DNA of 15,784 nt, taken from positions 1-15,784 of the forward strand of contig DJUX01000023.1 in the NCBI GenBank assembly GCA_002440665.1. Reading direction: 5' to 3'. Under the pieces are notes generated by a model. It was not told the origin of the DNA. It did not search any database and saw only the letters and a list, made by a program, of their open reading frames with translations. Position numbers and translations under genes: made by a program. Positions 1 to 6,819 of the stretch are shown here, one piece after another. The stretch's first letter is position 1. Each line of letters opens with the position of its first letter. This stretch comes from Dechloromonas sp. UBA6271. Lineage in GTDB: Bacteria; Pseudomonadota; Gammaproteobacteria; Burkholderiales; Rhodocyclaceae.

Positions 1-26
1 CACCAAGTAAGCCTCCGCGCTTTATC

Positions 27-58
27 AAAAGCCCTGCTTCGGCAGGGCTTTTTCTTTT
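27..58 (+). terminator. Rho-independent terminator of the gene left of the window
   Basis: A perfect 7-bp GC-rich stem (31-37 pairs with 42-48) closes a TTCG tetraloop. An A-run precedes it and a T-rich run (TTTTTCTTTT) follows, which is the classic intrinsic terminator layout. It probably ends the transcript of a plus-strand gene whose last codons may be in bases 1-10 (…ACC AAG TAA), but ten bases are too few to name that gene. It insulates ubiG from upstream transcription. Confidence 0.85.
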
Positions 59-90
59 ATAGTTTTGAAATCAACTTTCCGGGCTGAATC

Positions 91-789
91 ATGCTCAACG
101 CCGACCCTGCCGAACTGGACAAATTCGGAGAACTCGCCCACCGCTGGTGGGACCCGAACAGCGAGTTCAAACCCCTGCACGACATCAACCCGCTGCGCCT
201 CGACTGGATCGACGACGCCATTAGCTTGCGTGGCAAACGCGTTGTCGATGTCGGCTGTGGTGGCGGCCTGCTCTCGGAAGGCATGGCCGTCCGCGGCGCC
301 GAAGTCACCGGCATCGATCTGTCGGAGAAACCCCTCGGTGTCGCCAAGCTGCACCTGCTGGAAAGCGGGCAGAAAGTCGACTATCGCAAGGTGGCGGTGG
401 AACAACTGGCCACCGAGATGCCCGGCGCCTTCGACGCTGTGACCTGCCTGGAAATGCTCGAGCACGTACCCGATCCAGCCAGTATCGTGGCTGCCTGCGC
501 GCGCCTGGTCAAACCGGGCGGCCAGGTCTTTTTCTCGACCATCAACCGCAACCCGAAGGCTTATCTGTTCGCGGTCATCGGCGCCGAATACCTGCTGCAG
601 ATGCTGCCCAAGGGTACACATGACTTTGCCCGGTTCATCAAGCCTTCCGAACTGACGCGCTGGTGCAAGCAGGCCGGCCTGGAGCCCGATGAACTGATCG
701 GCATGACCTATAACCCCTTGACCCGGCACTATGCGCTGGGCCGCGATACCGACGTCAATTACCTGGTACGCGCCACGCGCAATGTTTGA
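91..789 (+). CDS. ubiG: UbiG, 3-demethylubiquinol 3-O-methyltransferase
   Basis: This SAM-dependent enzyme carries out both O-methylations of the ubiquinone head group in the cytoplasm at the inner membrane. The 232-residue length fits the family (E. coli about 240). The N-terminus carries the UbiG signature FGELAHRWWDP near residues 12-22. Motif I of the Rossmann methyltransferase fold is VDVGCGGGLLSE at 52-63, an acidic ribose-binding D76 follows in GIDLS, and the LEMLEHVPDP segment lies at 120-129. The C-terminal GMTYNPLTRHYALG is also typical. ATG at 91 matches the usual family start, although no good Shine-Dalgarno precedes it. gph overlaps its last 8 bases, so the two are co-transcribed and probably translationally coupled. 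No clear promoter was found in the 40 bases after the upstream terminator. Confidence 0.95.
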   Translation: MLNADPAELDKFGELAHRWWDPNSEFKPLHDINPLRLDWIDDAISLRGKRVVDVGCGGGLLSEGMAVRGAEVTGIDLSEKPLGVAKLHLLESGQKVDYRKVAVEQLATEMPGAFDAVTCLEMLEHVPDPASIVAACARLVKPGGQVFFSTINRNPKAYLFAVIGAEYLLQMLPKGTHDFARFIKPSELTRWCKQAGLEPDELIGMTYNPLTRHYALGRDTDVNYLVRATRNV

Positions 790-1450
790 GGCAGTACTTT
801 TCGACCTTGACGGCACGCTGGCGGATACAGCGCCCGACCTGTGCGGGACTGTCAATATTTTGCTTGCTGAAGAAGGTCGACCGCAACAACCATTTTCCAG
901 CCTGCGCCCGCATACGTCGCAAGGTGTGCGCGGGCTGCTTGGCCAGGGATTCGGCATCGATAGCGCGCATCGCGAATACGAACGCCTGGCTAGCCGCTTT
1001 CTTGAAATCTACGCCGGCCAGTTGTGCGATCTTTCGCGGCTCTTCGATGGCATTCCCGACTTGCTCGACGCACTGGAGTCGCGCGGCGTCGCCTGGGGTA
1101 TTGTCACCAACAAGCGCGCGCGTTACACCGAACCGCTGGTCGCAGCACTCGGCCTGACGCTGCGCACCCGCTGCGTGGTCAGCGGCGACACCACCGCGGC
1201 AGCCAAGCCGTCGCCGCTGCCCATCCTGCACGCCTGCCAAATCCTCCGCTGCGTCCCGCAGCGCACGCTTTACGTCGGCGACGACCGGCGCGACATCGTC
1301 GCCGGCCAGGCCGCCGGCACCAAGACCGCGGCCGTCTCCTACGGCTACCTCGGCGATAGCGGCCCGATCCAAACCTGGGGTGCCGACTTCATCGCCGACC
1401 ATCCGGCCGCCCTAGCCGACTACCTGTTCAATTCAACCGCGCCGAGATAA
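782..1450 (+). CDS. gph: Phosphoglycolate phosphatase, HAD superfamily
   Basis: The 222-residue protein is predicted to dephosphorylate 2-phosphoglycolate, arising from DNA repair or oxygenase side reactions, to glycolate. All four HAD motifs are visible: DLDGT at 8-12 with nucleophile D8 and acid/base D10; VTN at 108-110; K142 in AKPSP; and VGDDRRD at 165-171 for Mg binding. An alpha-helical cap domain lies between motifs I and II. The start is ATG at 782, because upstream in-frame codons inside ubiG would add residues ahead of the FDLDGT strand. It overlaps ubiG by 8 bp in another frame. ubiG-gph adjacency is common in Beta- and Gammaproteobacteria. Substrate specificity within the HAD family cannot be proven from sequence, and other small phosphate esters are possible. 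Its 3' end overlaps the opposing methyltransferase gene by 23 bp. Confidence 0.88.
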   Translation: MFEAVLFDLDGTLADTAPDLCGTVNILLAEEGRPQQPFSSLRPHTSQGVRGLLGQGFGIDSAHREYERLASRFLEIYAGQLCDLSRLFDGIPDLLDALESRGVAWGIVTNKRARYTEPLVAALGLTLRTRCVVSGDTTAAAKPSPLPILHACQILRCVPQRTLYVGDDRRDIVAGQAAGTKTAAVSYGYLGDSGPIQTWGADFIADHPAALADYLFNSTAPR

Positions 1451-2603
1451 GCAGGTTGCGCGGGGTCAGGCGGCGTTCGCAAAAGCGACCGAGTCTCACC
1501 GAATAGCCATCGTTCTCCAGCCGGATAGCCAGATCCAGCGCCAGCCAGACCTCGAGCGGGCGCCGAAACGCATTGCGTACGATCGACAGCCGCATGACCT
1601 CGTGCTGGCGCTGCCAGCCGCGCCGCTCCAGTTCATCCATGAGTTTCTCTGCCGGCAGCGCCAGCATCTCCCGGTGTACCATCAGCGCCATGAAATCGGT
1701 GAAGCGGCCACGCATCCAGGCGGATGGCACCGGCTTGAAGCTGCGGTATTCGTCGGCGCCGCTTGACTGACGCCGCCACGCGTCAAAGCCCAGTTTCCAG
1801 GCCATTTCCCGGTCCCGCTGACGCACCTGGCGTGGCGCCGCGGTAACCGATTCCGTGACCGCGAGGCGAGCGTCATCCGCGGTAACGCGCGTGAGCAATG
1901 GCCCCGAAAGGGATTGATAGTCTCCTTCCAGCCCACGGTAATAGCAGCAGGGCGCCACATCCAGTGCAACCATGCAGCGTGCCGCGGCCTGATCTACCAG
2001 TGAGCGATGCAGGTGACCGCAGGCATGCAGTGCGACCGTATGCCTCCCGTTTGGCAGAGATCGACCCAGTTGGGTCACATCGGCTTCGACAAAGCGTTGG
2101 GCGGCGCCTGATCGTCCGGCCAGAAATTCGCCGTCGGCACACAGCATCCTGTCGATTTCGAGCGTCGTCACGTCGACCTGCCAGTGCAAGGCGAGCAGGC
2201 GCCCGAGATGCCCCTTGCCGCCGCACCAGTCGATGACCGGCTGGCCACTGCAGGCAGTGCTGGCGGCGAAGGCCTCGATCTGCGCCCGCTTGCGCCCGGG
2301 GATTTCCCACGCCCAGAACCGGCCTTGGTCCGGCAAAGCGGTCGACGAACAGTCCGCCACTCGGACCAGATCGGGCAGCGCCGCGAGATCGCCGATGTGA
2401 CGGGCAACAAAATGTGTCGCAGCTTCGCCATCGTCGGCAAGGCGCACCAGTTCACCATCGTCAAGCGCGAGCAACTCGGCCGTCAACGCCGGCCATTGCT
2501 CACACCAAGCGGGACGGATTTCGCGAAACGGCTGGGCGTGCCATAACGGCCGAAAGGCCGCCAGCACCGCGTCCAGCGTTCCCTGACGCTGCGCCAGGGT
2601 CAT
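1428..2603 (-). CDS. SAM-dependent methyltransferase, Methyltransf_32-like (substrate unknown)
   Basis: The 391-residue protein has a central class I methyltransferase domain. Its SAM-binding motif reads IDWCGGKGHLGR at about 124-135, followed by an acidic strand end (LEID at 148-151), HACGHLHRSL at 193-202 and DVAPCCYY at 215-222. The Cys/Gly-Lys-Gly-His motif I and the late APCCYY motif resemble the Methyltransf_32 group (relatives of METTL25/RRNAD1), known mostly as RNA- or protein-related methyltransferases. The substrate here is unknown. The start chosen is ATG at 2603: it forms a 4-bp ATGA overlap with the substrate-binding-protein gene, and the longer upstream reading has low-complexity, Arg/Pro-rich content typical of a shadow frame. 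The 3' end overlaps gph by 23 bp, so transcription from either side runs into the other gene. Confidence 0.75.
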   Translation of the reverse strand: MTLAQRQGTLDAVLAAFRPLWHAQPFREIRPAWCEQWPALTAELLALDDGELVRLADDGEAATHFVARHIGDLAALPDLVRVADCSSTALPDQGRFWAWEIPGRKRAQIEAFAASTACSGQPVIDWCGGKGHLGRLLALHWQVDVTTLEIDRMLCADGEFLAGRSGAAQRFVEADVTQLGRSLPNGRHTVALHACGHLHRSLVDQAAARCMVALDVAPCCYYRGLEGDYQSLSGPLLTRVTADDARLAVTESVTAAPRQVRQRDREMAWKLGFDAWRRQSSGADEYRSFKPVPSAWMRGRFTDFMALMVHREMLALPAEKLMDELERRGWQRQHEVMRLSIVRNAFRRPLEVWLALDLAIRLENDGYSVRLGRFCERRLTPRNLLISARLN

Positions 2604-4747
2604 TTGACGGCTACCCGTCGCTCCCGACGCCGGTAGCCGACCAAAGCCGGAATGATCGCCAGCAAGATCACCGCCAGCCCCAGCCCGAGAGGCCAGAGTA
2701 CCGGCCGGTTCCATTCGCGGCGTGCCCTGGCGCGGTCGACGGCGTCGATGCGCTGATATTTCAGAATATTGTTGCCAACATCGTTCGGCTTCCGGTTCTT
2801 CAGCCAGCGATGACCAAGGGTGTAGCTTTTCGGGTGGAGGCCGAAGTCCCACGGCGCGTCCTGATGCAGGATACGGTTCATCTGGCGGACGATCTGCAAA
2901 CGCTCCGGCGTGTTGTCCATATTCTTCATTCGCGCAAACAGGCGGTCGAATTCCGGATTGGCGTAATTCGAGGAATTTTCGCCGCCGTGCGCAACCCGCG
3001 TTTCCGCGCCGTGCAGCAGGAAGAAGAAGTTCTCGGGGTCCGGGTAATCGGCATTCCAGCCCAGATAGTAGAGTTGGACGTTGCCCTTGCGGATCTTGTC
3101 CTGAAAGCGGTTGAAGTCGGTCGAGCGAATGACCAGTTGCACGTCGATCTTGGCGAACTGCCGGGTCAGCCAGTCGAGCCGCGACTTCTCACCCATGCCG
3201 CCGCCGGTGGTGTCGAGATAGATGACCAGCGGTTCGCCGGTCTTCTCGTCACGGCCATTCGGGTAGCCGGCCTCGCTGATCAGCCGCCTGGCAACCTCGA
3301 CTGGCTTCCGCCGCGCCTTGCCGTCCACCCAGTCATAAACGACGCCGTTCATTCCCTCCTCGCCCCCCTCGTAGCCGAAGATGCCTGGCGGCAGCGGGCT
3401 CTGGGCGGGTATGCCGCGGCCGTTCTGGAAAATCGAGATGTACTCTTCCTGGTCGACGGCAATCGAGATGGCCTGCCGGAGTTTGGTGGCCCGTTCGTTC
3501 AGTCCGCCAACCACCGGATCGAGCATATTGAAGCCCATGTAGAAGGTGGAGGTCTTGACCGAGGTCAGCAGGCGTATTCCCTTGTCCCGCATTTCGTCGG
3601 TGAGCGCCACATTGCCACCGACATTGACACGCACCGCCTGGTCGAAACTGTCCGAGGAAATTCCCGAGGCATCGTAGTAGCCCTGCAGGAACTTGTTCCA
3701 GTACGGAATCGCTTCCTTTTCGCGGGTGAACACGGCCTGATCGAGCAGCGGCAAAGGCTTGCCGCAATCCTCCAGCAGGCCGGCTTCGCGGTCACCCGCC
3801 TCGCCTTCGCAGGGATAGGTCTGGCGGCCGCCGAAATTGGGGTTGCGCGAGAGCACCATGCGGCGGTTCGGGTCGTTTTCGGTCAGCATGAACGGCCCGG
3901 TGCCGACCGGCCACCAGTCGAGCGTCAGGTTCTTGGCGGACATGCCTGGCTGGGCATAGAAACGATCCACCTCGCGCGGCACCGGAGCAAAGAACGGCAT
4001 CGCCAGCCAGAAGAGAAACTGCGGATACTTGCCCTTGATGCGAATGCGCCAGGTGTGGCGATCGACCTTCTCGACTCCGGACAACGGATAGGCGTCGAGA
4101 TCGAGCCAGTCGGTCGCCGGCATGTCGCGCGCCGCGCTTTGCAGGGTTTCACCGAGTTCCTTCAGACCGACGATCTTGTCGGCCATCATGCCAAAAATGG
4201 GCGAATGCAGGCGCGGGTGGGCAAGCCGCTTGATCTGGTAGATGTAGTCGTCGGCAGTCAGCTCGCGCGTACCCGTTTGCGTAAAATCGGCGATCTTCTG
4301 CCGTCCCTCGGCAGCATTTTTGCCCAAAAAAAGCGGTTGACCGCGACTATCGACGGCAAACGCCGGGTGCGGCTGGTAGCGGATACCGGGCTTCAAGCGG
4401 AGTTCGTAAACGCTCTCGGCGATCGTGTCGAGGGGTGCATCAGCCGGCAACTCCCGCCCTTCGGCATCGAGAAAACGCGGCCGCGGCACCTCTTCGAGCG
4501 TTGCGGGAATCAGCTCGTAGGGTCGCTTCAGGTAGTGATACTGGAGCGGCGGCTCGTAGATCTGGCCGGTAAAGGTGATTTCGTCCTCGGTGTAGGACTG
4601 CGCCGGGTCGAGATGCTTGGGCCGGTCGGTAAAGGCGGCATAGAGAACGTTGTGCTCGGCATCGGCTGCCGGGTACGGATCGTTCCATGCTTGGGCGCAA
4701 CCGGCCAGCAATACGACGAGGGCGAACTGAATCAAGGTTTTCCGCAT
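2600..4747 (-). CDS. Oligopeptide-type ABC transporter substrate-binding lipoprotein with C-terminal membrane helix
   Basis: The 715-residue protein is a family-5 (OppA/DppA-like, SBP_bac_5) solute-binding protein, predicted to capture peptides or similar solutes in the periplasm. Residues 1-17 form a lipoprotein signal with lipobox LAGC, lipidated at C17. The mature part begins with the family-style DRPKHLDPAQSYTEDE (41-56) and the body contains the expected GTGPFML-type segment. Unusually, the C-terminus (about 683-705) is a strong transmembrane helix followed by RRRERR, which predicts a periplasmic body and a cytoplasmic tail. It is longer than standard OppA (about 540 residues). The start is ATG at 4747, because it opens directly into the signal peptide; 15 upstream in-frame codons would spoil it. 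No permease or ATPase gene is adjacent. The overlapped methyltransferase is its only operon partner here. The ligand is unknown. Confidence 0.85.
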   Translation of the reverse strand: MRKTLIQFALVVLLAGCAQAWNDPYPAADAEHNVLYAAFTDRPKHLDPAQSYTEDEITFTGQIYEPPLQYHYLKRPYELIPATLEEVPRPRFLDAEGRELPADAPLDTIAESVYELRLKPGIRYQPHPAFAVDSRGQPLFLGKNAAEGRQKIADFTQTGTRELTADDYIYQIKRLAHPRLHSPIFGMMADKIVGLKELGETLQSAARDMPATDWLDLDAYPLSGVEKVDRHTWRIRIKGKYPQFLFWLAMPFFAPVPREVDRFYAQPGMSAKNLTLDWWPVGTGPFMLTENDPNRRMVLSRNPNFGGRQTYPCEGEAGDREAGLLEDCGKPLPLLDQAVFTREKEAIPYWNKFLQGYYDASGISSDSFDQAVRVNVGGNVALTDEMRDKGIRLLTSVKTSTFYMGFNMLDPVVGGLNERATKLRQAISIAVDQEEYISIFQNGRGIPAQSPLPPGIFGYEGGEEGMNGVVYDWVDGKARRKPVEVARRLISEAGYPNGRDEKTGEPLVIYLDTTGGGMGEKSRLDWLTRQFAKIDVQLVIRSTDFNRFQDKIRKGNVQLYYLGWNADYPDPENFFFLLHGAETRVAHGGENSSNYANPEFDRLFARMKNMDNTPERLQIVRQMNRILHQDAPWDFGLHPKSYTLGHRWLKNRKPNDVGNNILKYQRIDAVDRARARREWNRPVLWPLGLGLAVILLAIIPALVGYRRRERRVAVK

Positions 4748-4765
4748 GGTGCGAAGTGTAACAAC

Positions 4766-4795
4766 TTGACCGCATCCCTGCCCATTGCCCACAAT
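4766..4795 (+). promoter_or_regulatory. Candidate sigma70 promoter for bcp-phoH
   Basis: In the 77-bp divergent gap, TTGACC (4766-4771) sits 18 bp upstream of CACAAT (4790-4795). Each box departs from consensus by one (-35) or two (-10) bases. Transcription would start near 4802, about 23 nt before the bcp ATG. This is a motif match only. The opposing gene must use the same gap, but I could not pick out a convincing promoter for it. Confidence 0.4.
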
Positions 4796-4824
4796 GCCCG
4801 AAAACCAGATGCAAAGGCAAAGTC

Positions 4825-5280
4825 ATGCTCGATACCAAACTCCCCGACTTCACGCTGCCGGCCACCAGCGACCAGCAATTCAGCCTGTCGGCGCAGGCCG
4901 GCAAGGTCGTCGTCATTTATTTCTACCCCAAGGACAGCACGCCGGGCTGCACCACCGAGGCACAGCAGTTCCGCGATCTCTACGACCGCTTTGTTGCGGT
5001 CGACGCCGTAATTCTCGGCATTTCCAGGGACAGCGTGAAATCGCACGAGAACTTCAAGACCAAGCAGGCATTGCCCTTCGAGCTCGGCTCCGATGTCGAC
5101 GAGACCGCCTGCACCCTGTTCTCTGTCATGAAAATGAAAAACATGTATGGGAAACAGCATAGAGGCATCGAGCGCAGCACCTTCGTCATCGATCGCAACG
5201 GCGTCCTGCGCCGCGAATGGCGTGGCGTGAAGGTACCGGGACATGCCCAGGAAGTTCTGGATTTCGTCAGTAGCCTCTAA
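4825..5280 (+). CDS. bcp: Peroxiredoxin of the BCP/PrxQ family
   Basis: This 151-residue cytoplasmic thiol peroxidase is predicted to reduce hydrogen and organic peroxides with thioredoxin-type electron donors. The thioredoxin-fold active site YFYPKDSTPGCTTEA spans about 32-46, with peroxidatic C42 and the conserved P35, T39 and downstream R129/R133 region. E. coli BCP resolves its disulfide with a cysteine five residues on. Here that position is Q47, so this is not the vicinal-Cys form. The only other cysteine is C96, leaving 1-Cys chemistry or an atypical resolving residue. The length is normal for the family. It stands 33 bp ahead of phoH on the same strand, so the two are probably co-transcribed. 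The start at 4825 leaves room for the typical N-terminal DFTLP strand. Confidence 0.92.
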   Translation: MLDTKLPDFTLPATSDQQFSLSAQAGKVVVIYFYPKDSTPGCTTEAQQFRDLYDRFVAVDAVILGISRDSVKSHENFKTKQALPFELGSDVDETACTLFSVMKMKNMYGKQHRGIERSTFVIDRNGVLRREWRGVKVPGHAQEVLDFVSSL

Positions 5281-5313
5281 ACCCCCTCCAAACCCCAGCC
5301 AAAGGCCCATTTC

Positions 5314-6738
5314 ATGCCGCGCAAGCCCGCAGCCATCAAGAAGCCCGCCGTTACCAAGATTTTCGTCCTCGATACCAACGTGCTGATGCACGACCCCAGC
5401 TGCCTTTTCCGCTTCGAGGAACATGACATCTTCCTGCCGATCATGACGCTGGAGGAACTCGACAACAACAAGAAGGGCATGTCGGAAATTGCCCGCAATG
5501 CCCGCCAGACCTCGCGCATGCTGGATGAAATGCTGGCGCACGATGGCGTCGATATCGACGAGGGCATCGACCTCTACGGCCCGTCGGCCAAGCTGGCGAG
5601 TGGCCGCCTTTACCTGCAGACCGAGGCGATCAGCGCCGAGTTGCCGCAGGGCCTGCCGACCTCGAAGGTCGACAACCAGATCCTGTCGGTCGTCATCCAC
5701 CTTCAGAAAAAATTTCCCAAGCGCCCGGTCATCCTGGTGTCGAAAGACATCAACATGCGCATCAAGTCGCGCGCGCTCAACCTGCTCGCCGAGGATTACT
5801 TCAACGACAAGGTGCTTGAGGATACCGACATCCTCTACACCGGCACCCGCGCCCTGCCCGACAATTTCTGGGACAAGCACGCTCAGGGCATGGAATCCTG
5901 GAAGAAGGAAGCCAAAACCTATTACCGCGTCAAGGGGCCGCTCTGCCCACAGTTCCTGGTGAACGAATTCGTCTGGCTGGAAACCGAGGGCTTCACCGCC
6001 ATCGTCAAGGAAACTGCCGGCAAGACTGCCGTCCTGGAAACGCTGGTCGATTACACACACCCTAAAAATGCCGTCTGGGGCATCACCGCGCGCAACCGCG
6101 AACAGAATTTCGCGCTGAATCTGCTGATGAACCCGGAAATCGACTTCGTCACCCTGCTCGGCCAGGCCGGCACCGGCAAGACGCTGCTGACGCTGGCGGC
6201 GGGCCTGACCCAGGTGCTCGAAAGCAAGCTGTTCGCCGAGATCATCATGACCCGCGTCACGGTGCCGGTTGGCGAGGATATCGGCTTCCTGCCCGGCACC
6301 GAGGAAGAAAAGATGGCCCCGTGGATGGGCGCCCTCGAAGACAACCTCGACGTTCTCACCCATATCGATGAAAGCAGTGGTCCCTACGGCGGCGAATGGG
6401 GCAAGGCGGCGACCCATGACATCATCCGCTCGCGGATCAAGGTCAAGTCGCTGAATTTCATGCGCGGCCGCACCTTCCTGAAAAAGTACCTGATCATCGA
6501 TGAGGCGCAGAACCTGACCCCGAAGCAGATGAAGACGCTGGTGACCCGTGCCGGCCCCGGCACCAAGGTCGTCTGCCTCGGCAACATCGCGCAGATCGAC
6601 ACGCCCTACCTGACCGAAGGCAGTTCCGGCCTGACCTACGTGGTCGACCGTTTCAAGGGCTGGTCACATTCCGGTCACATTACGTTACAACGCGGCGAAC
6701 GCTCCCGTCTGGCTGACCACGCAGCCGAAGTGCTATAA
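5314..6738 (+). CDS. PIN-domain PhoH-family ATPase (YlaK/PhoH2-like)
   Basis: The 474-residue protein fuses an N-terminal PIN ribonuclease domain to a C-terminal PhoH ATPase. PIN acidic residues are visible as D20 (FVLDTNVLMHD), E47/E48 (TLEELD) and D145 (VSKDINMR). The PhoH half has a Walker A GQAGTGKT at 283-290 with K289 and a Walker B LIIDEAQN at 393-400 with D396/E397, followed by TRAGPGTKVVCLGN. In characterised relatives this architecture gives ATP-driven RNA unwinding plus RNase activity; the cellular role here is unproven. ATG at 5314 has AAAGG at 5301-5305 as a weak ribosome site. It follows bcp by 33 bp and ends at a strong terminator, so bcp-phoH looks like a two-gene unit. Full length and intact. 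Confidence 0.9.
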   Translation: MPRKPAAIKKPAVTKIFVLDTNVLMHDPSCLFRFEEHDIFLPIMTLEELDNNKKGMSEIARNARQTSRMLDEMLAHDGVDIDEGIDLYGPSAKLASGRLYLQTEAISAELPQGLPTSKVDNQILSVVIHLQKKFPKRPVILVSKDINMRIKSRALNLLAEDYFNDKVLEDTDILYTGTRALPDNFWDKHAQGMESWKKEAKTYYRVKGPLCPQFLVNEFVWLETEGFTAIVKETAGKTAVLETLVDYTHPKNAVWGITARNREQNFALNLLMNPEIDFVTLLGQAGTGKTLLTLAAGLTQVLESKLFAEIIMTRVTVPVGEDIGFLPGTEEEKMAPWMGALEDNLDVLTHIDESSGPYGGEWGKAATHDIIRSRIKVKSLNFMRGRTFLKKYLIIDEAQNLTPKQMKTLVTRAGPGTKVVCLGNIAQIDTPYLTEGSSGLTYVVDRFKGWSHSGHITLQRGERSRLADHAAEVL

Positions 6739-6757
6739 TTTACCTAAATAATTCAAG

Positions 6758-6789
6758 GGGCCGTGTCACTGACACGGCCCTTTCGTTTC
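6758..6789 (+). terminator. Rho-independent terminator after phoH
   Basis: A perfect 10-bp inverted repeat (6758-6767 with 6771-6780, loop ACT) is followed by TTTCGTTT. It begins 20 bp after the phoH stop. It lies between phoH and the transglutaminase-like gene, so the latter would need its own promoter or readthrough. Confidence 0.88.
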
Positions 6790-6819
6790 AGCCACGGGCT
6801 GTCTCTGCCGGAGGAACCA

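Noticed and set aside
25..957. Long minus-strand open frame of 310 codons across ubiG
   Set aside because: It is antisense to ubiG and gph, whose conserved motifs are intact. High GC content makes long antisense frames common, and the predicted protein shows no recognisable domain.
2414..5011. 865-codon plus-strand open frame
   Set aside because: It runs antisense to the substrate-binding protein and part of the methyltransferase and enters bcp in another frame. The sense genes have clear signal peptide, family motifs and start/stop coupling; this frame has none.
4732..6417. 561-codon minus-strand open frame opposite bcp and phoH
   Set aside because: Antisense shadow of PIN/PhoH coding sequence; its composition mirrors the complement of conserved codons and it lacks a ribosome site.
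6763..6819. ATG at 6763 as the start of the transglutaminase-like protein
   Set aside because: It lies in the terminator stem with no ribosome site and would add 19 residues before the Tat signal; TTG 6820 has a well-spaced GGAGGAA.
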